A stretch of DNA of 6,619 nt from Syntrophomonadaceae bacterium (GCA_028686565.1 JAQUBU010000128.1:1-6619); one strand, 5' to 3'; positions 1 through 6,398 are shown, counted from the stretch's first letter. Notes: generated by a model not told the origin, from the letters alone. Translations and numbers: made by a program.

Positions 1-2
1 CT

Positions 3-102
3 GGGCAATCAAAAATTTTGGGCGTAGTTACGACTAAGGCTCAACTATCAGCTTTTATCCGATAGTTGAGCCTATTTTTGCGCCCAAAACTTCCGATTGT
101 CC
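3..102. repeat. Nested imperfect palindrome, about 100 bases
   Basis: Three nested pairs of arms share one centre. The outer arms 3-10 and 95-102 pair over 8 positions including one G-U. The middle arms 16-24 (ttttgggcg) and 81-89 (cgcccaaaa) pair perfectly over 9. The inner arms 37-49 and 61-73 pair perfectly over 13. Small asymmetric internal loops separate them. The whole would fold as one long hairpin on either strand. It could be a bidirectional terminator, a non-coding palindromic repeat of REP/MITE type, or a structured RNA; the sequence alone does not decide. No open reading frame occupies it. Confidence 0.65.
37..79 (+). terminator. Probable rho-independent terminator (possibly bidirectional)
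   Basis: A perfect 13-bp stem (aggctcaactatc at 37-49, gatagttgagcct at 61-73) with an 11-base loop is followed on the plus strand by atttttg at 74-80, a short T-run. This fits termination of a rightward gene lying before the window. On the minus strand the middle arm of the larger palindrome ends in cgcccaaaa and is followed by ttttt, so the same structure could also end the leftward TauE-family transcript. The T-tract is short, so efficiency is uncertain. Confidence 0.55.
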
Positions 103-152
103 CCTTCAAGAACCGTCCCCTTGTCAGAGACCCTTGTCACACTCTTGTTGTG
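99..152. repeat. Short direct repeats next to the palindrome
   Basis: The 8-mer gtcccctt occurs at 99-106 and 115-122. The 9-mer cccttgtca occurs at 118-126 and 131-139, 13 bases apart, with a degenerate third copy (cttgttg) near 144-150. On the minus strand this reads gacaaggggacggttcttg. From memory, that resembles the GGGGACGGTTC-type intergenic repeats often found near REP-associated transposases in Clostridia. No transposase is present here, so this is at most a repeat remnant. Confidence 0.4.
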
Positions 153-1055
153 TTATTGCCAATAATCGATTATATATCTTAGAGCAACATACATGAAATA
201 CAGGCCAAAGATCAGTTTTAAAGTCGATGCTTTAAAATAATTAATGCTGAGCGCACCTAGTTGAGCACCGATAATAGTTCCCAGACCCAGAGACAGGGCG
301 GCTGGCAGGAGTACAAAACTCTGAAAGAGCTTGATGCCGCCGCCTACAATAGTTACGGGAATAACTGCTGCCAGGGCAGTTCCTACTGCCAGCTGTACGG
401 GGAAGCCGAAGAGATAGGTGAGTCCCGGAACCAGAAGAAAACCGCCTCCCAGACCTAAAACTCCGGTTAGAAAACCTACTGTAAAACCAAAAAAGGCTAG
501 GCTTGATTCTCTGCTGAAGACAGGAGCTTTTTTGGCAGCCGTTGATTGACGATGAAATAAGGCATCCCGTATCATATAAATGCCGGGAAAGATAAAGAAA
601 AGGCCCAGCATAAGGCTGAGAATCTTCATATGCGATGCCAAGACAGGGAAAATATATGAACCCAGGATTATGCCGGTTATCCCGCCCAATGATAAAAACA
701 AACTGCTGCGGGTATGGGTATTGCCCCTTACCAAATGAGCATATCCTCCGGAGATGGTAGTAAATATTACGGCAAAAAGTGTAGTTCCTACTGCGATAGT
801 GGTTGGGAAACCCATTCCGAAGCTAAGGATGGGCAGCATAATCAATCCGCCCCCCAACCCCAGCAAACCGCCAAAAAAACCCGCTCCCAACCCCAGCAAA
901 ACCAGCATCGTAAGAGTAAGGGAATTTAGGGATGGAATAGCTGCTCCTGCAGGCTGGGGAGGTGTTCCCTTAACAGACCAGATCAAAGCGCTGGTTATAA
1001 TGAGCAGGAAAAATGAAATAAAAAAATACTTTTTAAAATAAGAGTTTTTAGACAT
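153..1055 (-). CDS. TauE/SafE family sulfite/organosulfonate (anion) exporter
   Basis: This 300-residue polytopic membrane protein of the TauE/SafE (DUF81) family has the family's internal duplication. GLGAGFFGGLLGLGGG at residues 55-70 recurs as GFTVGFLTGVLGLGGG at 190-205. The FPTTIAVGTTLFAVI-type segment at 83-97 recurs as FPVQLAVGTALAAVI at 218-232. An N-terminal hydrophobic helix (about 10-28) precedes the first repeat, and a basic cytoplasmic loop (about 163-182) separates the halves. Family members move sulfite, sulfoacetate, other sulfonates or sulfide-derived anions across the cytoplasmic membrane; the substrate cannot be read here. The ATG at 1053-1055 has no good Shine-Dalgarno upstream. 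It is kept because it gives the full N-terminal helix; Met50 would cut into the first repeat region. The gene is divergent from the LysE-led operon and is probably transcribed alone. Confidence 0.9.
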   Translation of the reverse strand: MSKNSYFKKYFFISFFLLIITSALIWSVKGTPPQPAGAAIPSLNSLTLTMLVLLGLGAGFFGGLLGLGGGLIMLPILSFGMGFPTTIAVGTTLFAVIFTTISGGYAHLVRGNTHTRSSLFLSLGGITGIILGSYIFPVLASHMKILSLMLGLFFIFPGIYMIRDALFHRQSTAAKKAPVFSRESSLAFFGFTVGFLTGVLGLGGGFLLVPGLTYLFGFPVQLAVGTALAAVIPVTIVGGGIKLFQSFVLLPAALSLGLGTIIGAQLGALSINYFKASTLKLIFGLYFMYVALRYIIDYWQ

Positions 1056-1147
1056 AAGTTTTATTTGCCAGCTTTCTTACCAAAGATTACATAATGAAGA
1101 TATTTAAGCATCGGAATAACTGCGCAGTAGTTTCAACATATTGATGC

Positions 1148-1238
1148 AACGAGGCAACGCCTCGTTATAACCGCCGCCTGTTTTTTAATAGGGACCTACC
1201 GCTTAAAGAAAAGGGGGAAATCTTTTCGCCTCGTTATA
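1148..1238. promoter_or_regulatory. Hairpin plus repeated 12-mer, candidate operator
   Basis: The sequence aacgaggcaacgcctcgtt (1148-1166) is a perfect inverted repeat with 8-bp arms and a 3-base spacer. Its right half extends into cgcctcgttata (1158-1169), which recurs exactly at 1227-1238, 69 bases downstream. One inverted and one direct copy of the same half-site between divergent promoters fits a DNA-binding repressor or activator site with an auxiliary site. An alternative is a small insertion scar, because the two 12-mers flank a 57-base segment. No regulator gene lies in the window. Confidence 0.4.
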
Positions 1239-1256
1239 TTATATACGTTTTATCCT

Positions 1257-1286
1257 ATATAGATTAAAGCAGTTATTTACTATAAT
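1257..1286 (+). promoter_or_regulatory. Possible sigma-A promoter of the five-gene operon
   Basis: A consensus TATAAT at 1281-1286 lies about 50 bases before the lysE-like start codon. The -35 position about 17 bases upstream (around 1258-1263, tataga) matches TTGACA poorly, so the assignment rests on the -10 box and the AT-rich surroundings. The second 12-mer of the candidate operator ends about 20 bases before the -35 zone, a plausible place for a regulator. Confidence 0.35.
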
Positions 1287-1336
1287 AAAAGAAGTTTAAA
1301 TTATCTTGCGGGAGGCAGGTTAAACTGGAGATTCTG

Positions 1337-2086
1337 ATGATATTTGCCACATCTTTTGTTGTTGCCTTTTCGGGTGCCATGGTTCCCGGACCGCTTTTAA
1401 CCTTTACTATATCGGAGGCAATACGTGGAGGCTTTATAACTGCTCCTTTGATAATGCTGGGGCATGCCATTCTGGAACTGGTACTGGTGCTTGTCTTGCT
1501 GGCCGGTTTTTCGGTTTACTTGCAGCAGGAATCAGTGTTTACCTGGATAGCTTTATTGGGCGGGGCATTCTTGCTTTATATGGGATATACGATGATAAGG
1601 GATGCTTGGCAAGGCCGGCTTTCGCTTAACTTCTCCAGTGGACCAAAGGAGCGGATTGAAGAAATGACTGCAGACACGGAAGATACTCTTGTGCGGGAAG
1701 GTGCTTTAATGGGTTTTAGCGAATCTGCGGCTGTCGATGGCAGTCAAAGGACTAATGAAGATAGTGTAGTTATAAGAACCGCAGCCATGCATCCGGCCGT
1801 GGGTGGTTTTTTACTTAGTCTGGCTAATCCCTTCTGGTCGATCTGGTGGGTAAGTGTTGGGCTTGGCTACATTACTCTGTCCATGAAAAATGGAATACCT
1901 GGAGTTACTTCGTTTTATATGGGGCATATCCTGGCTGATGTAACCTGGTACTGTATGGTAGCAGCTGCGGTAGCTGGAGGGCGCAAATTCCTAAGTAATT
2001 CAGCTTATCGGCTCATATTAATAGGCTGTGGATTTTTCTTGATTTTGTTAGGTGGCTATTTTATTTATATGGGGATAAACAAATAG
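1337..2086 (+). CDS. LysE/RhtB family exporter with enlarged cytoplasmic loop
   Basis: This 249-residue inner-membrane protein belongs to the LysE translocator superfamily, which exports amino acids and similar small solutes. Recognisable features are the N-terminal PGP motif (residues 17-19) inside the first helix, the GG..T turn, LGHAILEL (41-48) in helix two, a third helix at about 68-86, and LANPFWSIWW (162-171) leading the C-terminal three helices (about 155-180, 190-213, 223-246). The family is usually about 200-215 residues. The extra length lies in the loop at about 92-152, which is long, acidic and hydrophilic. ATG 1337 is preceded by TGGAG (1326-1330) at 6 bases; a second purine run GGGAGG at 1310-1315 is too far away. 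It is the first gene of the rightward operon. The substrate is unknown; the neighbouring acyl-CoA-type enzyme genes suggest a linked metabolite, by inference only. Confidence 0.85.
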   Translation: MIFATSFVVAFSGAMVPGPLLTFTISEAIRGGFITAPLIMLGHAILELVLVLVLLAGFSVYLQQESVFTWIALLGGAFLLYMGYTMIRDAWQGRLSLNFSSGPKERIEEMTADTEDTLVREGALMGFSESAAVDGSQRTNEDSVVIRTAAMHPAVGGFLLSLANPFWSIWWVSVGLGYITLSMKNGIPGVTSFYMGHILADVTWYCMVAAAVAGGRKFLSNSAYRLILIGCGFFLILLGGYFIYMGINK

Positions 2087-2095
2087 CTCTTAAAA

Positions 2096-2101
2096 AGGAG
2101 G
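2096..2101 (+). promoter_or_regulatory. Ribosome binding site that fixes the thiolase-like start
   Basis: AGGAGG at 2096-2101 lies 7 bases before ATG 2109, the ideal distance. The in-frame TTG at 2106 directly before it would have only 4 bases of spacing, and the ATG at 2102 is out of frame and touches the site. ATG 2109 is therefore preferred, giving 389 residues. Confidence 0.8.
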
Positions 2102-2108
2102 ATGGTTG

Positions 2109-3278
2109 ATGCAAAACTTAAAGAATGCTTTTATATCCGGGATTGGGGAATTGAAGCCGCAATTACATACTGAAAGCACAACTCTCGATTTATTGGCTCA
2201 GTCGGCAGCCCTGGCTATACAAGATGCAGGTATTACGAAAAAAGATATCGATGGCCTCCTGGTTACAGCTCCCAGTGAGGATACTGGCTTTATGTGGCCG
2301 GCTCAGGCCGCTGAGTATCTGCAGATATTTCCTCATCATCTGGATATGGTGGAACTGGGTGGAGCCAGTGCAGTAGGAGCCGTTGCCCGCGCTGCACTTT
2401 TGGTGGCATCAGGCATTTGCCGTCACTGTCTGTGTTTAAGTGGCGGGGTTTGGGACAGCCAGGTCTTCAATACCAGGGAAGGCAAAACCGCGGTCATGTC
2501 CCAGGCGGAGATTGATTATGAACTGCCGGTTGGTCCTATGGGCTTTAATTCGGGTTATGCCCTGGTAGCCAGGCGGCATATGTATGAATTCGGAACCAAA
2601 CCTGAGCAACTGGCTAAAATTGCGGTTGACCAGCGCAAAAGCGCACTTCTAAACCCTGATGCCTTGTATAACAGCAAGGAACTCACGATAGAAGAAGTCA
2701 TGTCATCCCGGGTAATAGTTGATCCGATTCATTTGCTGGAGATTGTGCGGCCCTGCAGCGGTGCGGCGGCAGTCATAGTAAGTCAAACCGAAGAAGCAGG
2801 TGACCGGCCGCGGGTTCCAGTATTTATTCTGGGAATGGGAGAAGCCTGTACACATAATTCGATAATATATGCACCAACTCTCACTACCAGTCCGGTCAAG
2901 ATGGCGGCAAAACGTGCCTTTGCTATGGCAGGTGTGACTCCTGATGACATTGACCTCTTGTCCCTCTATGATTGTTATCCGATAACTGTATTGATAAGCA
3001 TAGAAGATGCCGGCTTTTGTCCGAAAGGTATGGGCGGTGATTTTGTCCAGAGCCAGGATTTGAGCTATATGGGTAAACTGCCCTGTAATACACACGGCGG
3101 ACAGCTTTGCTGCGGGCAAGCTTCCTATGCAGGAGGAATGTCACATCTTACCGAAGCAGTGCGGCAATTGCGCGGTGAAGCTGGCCTCCGTCAGATAAGC
3201 AATAATCGTCTGGCCTTTGTAAACGGCAACGGCGGTGTATTTAGCACCGAGTGCAGTATGATTCTGGGGAGGAAGTAA
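2109..3278 (+). CDS. Thiolase-fold protein (SCP-x/Ltp2-type, DUF35-partnered) lacking the usual Cys and His
   Basis: This 389-residue protein is of the non-canonical thiolase branch often annotated acetyl-CoA acetyltransferase or lipid-transfer protein. Matching features are the N-terminal SGIGE and LLAQSAALAIQDAGI segments, the buried helix start VELGGASAVGAVARAA (81-96), PCSGAAA (215-221), the LSLYDCYPITVL segment (residues 284-295), NTHGGQLCCGQASYAGGM (327-344), EAVRQLRGEAG and a C-terminal NGNGG. Members of this branch cleave or form C-C bonds in acyl-CoA compounds together with a DUF35 subunit, which is encoded next, one base downstream. In a canonical thiolase the nucleophilic Cys would fall at Gly85, and the GHP-motif His at Gln337; both are absent. 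Tyr287, Tyr290 and Tyr340 are candidate acid/base residues by analogy with Ltp2 aldolases. A lyase/aldolase, acyltransferase or non-catalytic role is more likely than classic thiolysis. The substrate is unknown. The frame is intact and cytosolic. Confidence 0.85.
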   Translation: MQNLKNAFISGIGELKPQLHTESTTLDLLAQSAALAIQDAGITKKDIDGLLVTAPSEDTGFMWPAQAAEYLQIFPHHLDMVELGGASAVGAVARAALLVASGICRHCLCLSGGVWDSQVFNTREGKTAVMSQAEIDYELPVGPMGFNSGYALVARRHMYEFGTKPEQLAKIAVDQRKSALLNPDALYNSKELTIEEVMSSRVIVDPIHLLEIVRPCSGAAAVIVSQTEEAGDRPRVPVFILGMGEACTHNSIIYAPTLTTSPVKMAAKRAFAMAGVTPDDIDLLSLYDCYPITVLISIEDAGFCPKGMGGDFVQSQDLSYMGKLPCNTHGGQLCCGQASYAGGMSHLTEAVRQLRGEAGLRQISNNRLAFVNGNGGVFSTECSMILGRK

Positions 3279-3279
3279 T

Positions 3280-3660
3280 ATGGCATCTTATAATGATTTC
3301 TACTGGAGCAAGCTGGAAAAGGGCGAACTATGGCTGCAGTTTTGTCCAGCCTGCAAAGAGTATATTTTTTATCCCCGCAGCATCTGTCCCCATTGCCTGA
3401 TGGGTGATTGGGAATGGCAGCAATTAGAGGGTAAGGGAAAGATCTATAGTTATACTACGATATGTGTCAGTTCATTGCCTGAATTTGCCAATGATGTACC
3501 ATATGTATATGCCATAGTGGAGCTTAATGAAGGAATAAGAATTCCGGCCAATATCTTAAATTGCCCGCTGGAACAGCTTCGAGTTGAATTGCCCCTGGAG
3601 TTGATGATTGTCAATAAGGGCGGAAAAAAACTCCCTGCATTTCAACCGGCAAAAGATTGA
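3280..3660 (+). CDS. Zn-ribbon/OB-fold protein (DUF35 family), partner of the thiolase-like protein
   Basis: This 126-residue protein has the standard two-part DUF35 layout. A short N-terminal helix with FYWSKLEKGELWLQ (7-20) precedes a rubredoxin-like zinc ribbon with Cys22-x2-Cys25 and Cys36-x2-Cys39, followed by PRS between the knuckles, then an OB-fold from about residue 47 to the end (GKGKIYSYTTI, VPYVYAIVELNEGIRIPANI). In characterised systems such proteins (ChsH2 DUF35 domain, BbsA, PhlB) bind a thiolase-fold subunit and help hold acyl-CoA or stabilise the active site. ATG 3280 follows the upstream stop by one base, and its ribosome site GGGGAGG (3266-3272) lies inside the thiolase-like gene, so the two are translationally linked and probably made in equal amounts. 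All four zinc ligands are present. Confidence 0.9.
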   Translation: MASYNDFYWSKLEKGELWLQFCPACKEYIFYPRSICPHCLMGDWEWQQLEGKGKIYSYTTICVSSLPEFANDVPYVYAIVELNEGIRIPANILNCPLEQLRVELPLELMIVNKGGKKLPAFQPAKD

Positions 3661-3717
3661 TTAGATAAAGCAGGTGTTATCCCGGGGAATACTTAATCTG
3701 CAGCAGGAGGGGCGATA

Positions 3718-4830
3718 ATGAGCGAATCAGGAGAAACCCAGAGTATAGAGGAATTTACCAGAGATGATAAAAAGAAGCGCCGCAAAATAACCTGGATTAT
3801 TGTACTGTGTGCGGTAACAGCCATGGTTTTGATATCGGTCTGGCGCTACCAGTTAAAAACCACTATTACCAGCGACAATGCAAAGGTAGCAGGTGATATC
3901 GTTGATATAAGTTCACGCCTCAGCGGGCAGTTGGATCGTTTGCTGGTCAAGGAGCATGATATAGTGAAAAGCGGACAAGCAGTTGCCCAACTGGACAGTT
4001 ATCCTTATAAAATTGCTCTTGATCAAGCCAAAGCCAGTCTGGATATAGCAGAGGCTGATTACGACAAACTGCCGACTGATGTCAAATCCATGCAGGCCGC
4101 ATACGCGCGGGCACAGGAAATATATGAAGCTGCTGCGGCCAAGGCTAAAACCTACCAGATAAGCATGGAAGATGCTCGCCGCAATCTGGAGCATAATGAG
4201 AGCCTTTACCAGCAGGGCGCAATTTCCAGAGAAACCATGGATTCATCAAATTCCTGCTATAATAGTGCACTGGCCAACATGGAGATGGAACAGGCCAATG
4301 CCCAAGCGGCCATGGCCAGTTTGCAGGATGCCGAAGCCAAAAAGGAATCAATGACGAAAACGGGTTCTATCATTTATATAGCCAAGTTGAAACAAGCCCA
4401 GGCGGTATATGAAAGTGCTAAATTTAATTTCGAAAACACCACTATGAAAGCTCCTTTTGCGGCCACGGTAGTCCGGATTGTAGTTCAGGAAAAAGAAAAT
4501 ATAGCAGCCAGTCAGGTGATATTAAGCATCTGTGATCTGAAGAATGTATGGCTTACGGCCAATATTGATGAAAGTAAAATTGCCAGAGTAAAAAAAGGTC
4601 AGGATGTAGACATAAAAATTGATGCCTATCCCGGTCAAAAGTTTAAAGGCAGGGTGGAAGCTATTGGCAATGCCACCCAGTCGAGTTTCTCCCTTTTGCC
4701 GACGGAAAACAGCAGCGGCAACTTTACCAAGGTTATGCAGCGAATACCGATAAAGATATCAGTAGTTTCCGAAGGACAAATACTCAAACCGGGGATGTCC
4801 GCATATATAAAAATACATACCGGCAATTAG
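3718..4830 (+). CDS. emrA: EmrA/HlyD family membrane fusion protein
   Basis: This 370-residue periplasmic-adaptor protein works with an EmrB-type pump. A basic cytoplasmic start (KKKRRK at 18-23) is followed by one membrane anchor (about 24-42). Then come the first half of a lipoyl domain (about 55-95, with SGQLDRLLVKEHDIVKSGQ), a long alpha-helical hairpin (about 95-240, rich in Ala, Glu, Gln and Lys), the second lipoyl half starting APFAATV (245-251), and a beta-barrel domain with WLTANIDESKIARVKKGQ. Near the end SSFSLLPTENSSGNFTKVMQ closely resembles the EmrA signature. The hairpin tip carries His159-Leu163-Ser170, spaced like the RLS motif that contacts TolC. AGGAGG (3705-3710) lies 7 bases before ATG 3718. 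The EmrB-like gene starts directly after the stop codon. The drug or metabolite carried is not evident. Confidence 0.9.
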   Translation: MSESGETQSIEEFTRDDKKKRRKITWIIVLCAVTAMVLISVWRYQLKTTITSDNAKVAGDIVDISSRLSGQLDRLLVKEHDIVKSGQAVAQLDSYPYKIALDQAKASLDIAEADYDKLPTDVKSMQAAYARAQEIYEAAAAKAKTYQISMEDARRNLEHNESLYQQGAISRETMDSSNSCYNSALANMEMEQANAQAAMASLQDAEAKKESMTKTGSIIYIAKLKQAQAVYESAKFNFENTTMKAPFAATVVRIVVQEKENIAASQVILSICDLKNVWLTANIDESKIARVKKGQDVDIKIDAYPGQKFKGRVEAIGNATQSSFSLLPTENSSGNFTKVMQRIPIKISVVSEGQILKPGMSAYIKIHTGN

Positions 4831-6369
4831 ATGAAGGACCATAATGTTATGCTTGCAGAACCGGATAAAACGGATTGGTCGGTTGTAATTGTAATTATCA
4901 TCGGGGTTTTTATGGCTATTCTTAATGGCAGTATAGTCAATGTAGCCTTGCCCCAGATCATGGTAATATTCAATTCCACGCCGGATGCCATTCAATGGGT
5001 TTTGACTTCCTATATGATGACACTGGGAGTATTAATGCCGCTCAGCGGTTATTTAGGAGATACCTTTGGCTATAAACGCATGTATTTTCTGGCACTGGCC
5101 CTTTTTGTATTTGGGTCAATCTTGTGCGGCCTTTCCTGGAGCGTGAACAGCATGATAGCAGCCAGAGTTGTGCAGGCGATGGGGGGGAGCATTATGCAGC
5201 CCCTGGGGATGGCATTCATTTATAAGGTGACACCTCGTGATAAAGTGGGATTGACCATGGGTATATTCGGCATTGCGGCTATGGCTGCTCCGGCCATCGG
5301 ACCTACTCTGGGCGGTTACCTGGTGGAATACATAAACTGGCGGCTTATTTTCGTTATTAATGTGCCTATTGGGATATTGAATCTCTTTCTGACCAGCATT
5401 TTGCTGAAAGAAACTGAACTTATCAAGGGGCACCGTTTTGATTACATAGGGCTCATAACCTCTGTAGTCGGACTTTTTTGTTTGCTGCTGGCCTTAAGTC
5501 AGGGCAACAAATACGGTTGGAGTTCAGCTTATATCATTAGCCTCCTGATTGCGGGGTTAAGCAGCTTAACTCTTTTTGTATTCAATGAATTGCGTCATCC
5601 TGAGCCCATCCTGGAACTGAGGCTTTTCAAGAACCCGCTGTTTACAATATCCACGGTGATTGGTTCAGTATTGAACATTGGTATGTTTGGAGCTATGTTT
5701 CTCTTGCCGCTTCTATTGCAGAATGTCCTGGGGCTGACCGCCATGAAAACAGGATTAATTCTGCTGCCGGCGGCTCTGGCTACGGCAGTGATGATGCCGG
5801 TCAGCGGAAAATGGTTTGATAAACATGGGGCCAGAGGGGTAGTAGCTTTAGGTCTGGTTCTGGTTACCATAACGACCTACGGACTAAGTGGTTTCAATGC
5901 CTTAACTCCATTTTTGGTAATGAACGGCTGGCTTTTAGTTCGCGGTCTGGGGATGGGCTTATGCATGATGCCGGTTACAACGGCTGGAATGGCAACCATT
6001 CCCCTGCATCTGATGGGCAAGGGTTCAGCCTTGGGAAATGTTATTCGCCAGATATCTGCTTCACTTGGAATTGCCATGTTTACTACCATCATGCAGCGCC
6101 GTCAGGTCTTTCATTATTCCAACCTGTCTCAATCAGTAAACATGAACAGCAGTGATGCCCTGCTCATGCAGCCGGCATTGCGTGATATTGGCATAAGTCA
6201 AGGCTGGGATACCAGTCTAACCCAGATATTCGGTCTCAGCTTGATAGGCAAACAGATTGCTAAAACTTCCATGGTGAATGCTATTAGTGATTGCTTTATT
6301 GTTGCTACTGCCTTTTGCCTGCTGGCACTGTTGCTCACCTTTTTCCTGCGGGAACACCGTAATACCTAG
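4831..6369 (+). CDS. emrB: EmrB/QacA-type DHA2 family MFS efflux pump, 14 helices
   Basis: This 512-residue proton-driven exporter belongs to the drug:H+ antiporter-2 family. Motif D1 in helix 1 reads LNGSIVNVALP (31-41), motif A GYLGDTFGYKRMY (73-85) and motif C APAIGPTLGGYL (153-164), leading into INWRLIFVINVPIG (168-181). The second half shows SGKWFDKHGARGVV (325-338), GLGMGLCMMPVTTAG (372-386) and a family-typical GKGSALGNVIRQISASLGIA (397-416). A long hydrophilic loop (about 424-480) precedes the last helix, as in EmrB. Helix 1 has Asn32 where many relatives carry Asp. ATG 4831 abuts the TAG of the EmrA-like gene with no gap and no separate Shine-Dalgarno before it, implying translational coupling. 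Met7 at 4849 is an alternative start. With the upstream adaptor it forms an EmrAB-type pump. It is the last gene of the operon. Confidence 0.92.
   Translation: MKDHNVMLAEPDKTDWSVVIVIIIGVFMAILNGSIVNVALPQIMVIFNSTPDAIQWVLTSYMMTLGVLMPLSGYLGDTFGYKRMYFLALALFVFGSILCGLSWSVNSMIAARVVQAMGGSIMQPLGMAFIYKVTPRDKVGLTMGIFGIAAMAAPAIGPTLGGYLVEYINWRLIFVINVPIGILNLFLTSILLKETELIKGHRFDYIGLITSVVGLFCLLLALSQGNKYGWSSAYIISLLIAGLSSLTLFVFNELRHPEPILELRLFKNPLFTISTVIGSVLNIGMFGAMFLLPLLLQNVLGLTAMKTGLILLPAALATAVMMPVSGKWFDKHGARGVVALGLVLVTITTYGLSGFNALTPFLVMNGWLLVRGLGMGLCMMPVTTAGMATIPLHLMGKGSALGNVIRQISASLGIAMFTTIMQRRQVFHYSNLSQSVNMNSSDALLMQPALRDIGISQGWDTSLTQIFGLSLIGKQIAKTSMVNAISDCFIVATAFCLLALLLTFFLREHRNT
4833..4838 (+). promoter_or_regulatory. 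Possible ribosome site for an alternative emrB-like start
   Basis: GAAGGA overlaps the first codons of the annotated gene and sits 10 bases before the in-frame ATG at 4849. If used, the protein would start at MLAEPDK, six residues shorter, still well before helix 1. The annotated ATG 4831 has no ribosome site of its own, so either start or both could be used by coupled ribosomes. Confidence 0.3.
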
Positions 6370-6398
6370 ACTTATTAAGCGCAGCCGGATAATCCCAC

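Larger units (their letters stand above)
1056..1336. other. Divergent intergenic region between tauE-like and lysE-like genes
   Basis: These 281 bases must contain the promoters of both the leftward TauE-family gene and the rightward operon. Visible elements are a 10-bp palindrome ACTGCGCAGT at 1119-1128, a strong 8-bp hairpin at 1148-1166, a 12-mer present twice (1158-1169 and 1227-1238), a weak 6-bp stem gaaaag/cttttc (1208-1213 with 1222-1227) and a TATAAT box at 1281-1286. I found no riboswitch I can name and no open reading frame with a ribosome site. Confidence 0.7.

Noticed and set aside
754..1041. Plus-strand open frames opposite the TauE-family gene
   Set aside because: The opposite strand encodes a protein with both halves of the TauE duplication, and these frames show only low-complexity Pro/Lys/Gln composition from antisense reading.
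1158..1238. Transposon insertion with 12-bp target duplication
   Set aside because: The enclosed 57 bases have no terminal inverted repeats and no coding capacity; a regulatory repeat is the simpler reading.
1056..1336. Riboswitch upstream of the LysE-type gene (lysine, yybP-ykoY or guanidine class)
   Set aside because: The region is too short or lacks the conserved core motifs; the single hairpin has an AAC loop, not the ACGR loops of the guanidine-II class.
2106..2108. TTG start for the thiolase-like protein
   Set aside because: Spacing of 4 bases from AGGAGG is too short, while the next codon is an ATG at 7 bases.
2703..3119. Minus-strand open frame of 138 codons opposite the thiolase-like gene
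   Set aside because: It lies wholly antisense to a clear family member, has no domain-like pattern and no convincing ribosome site; it is a shadow frame.
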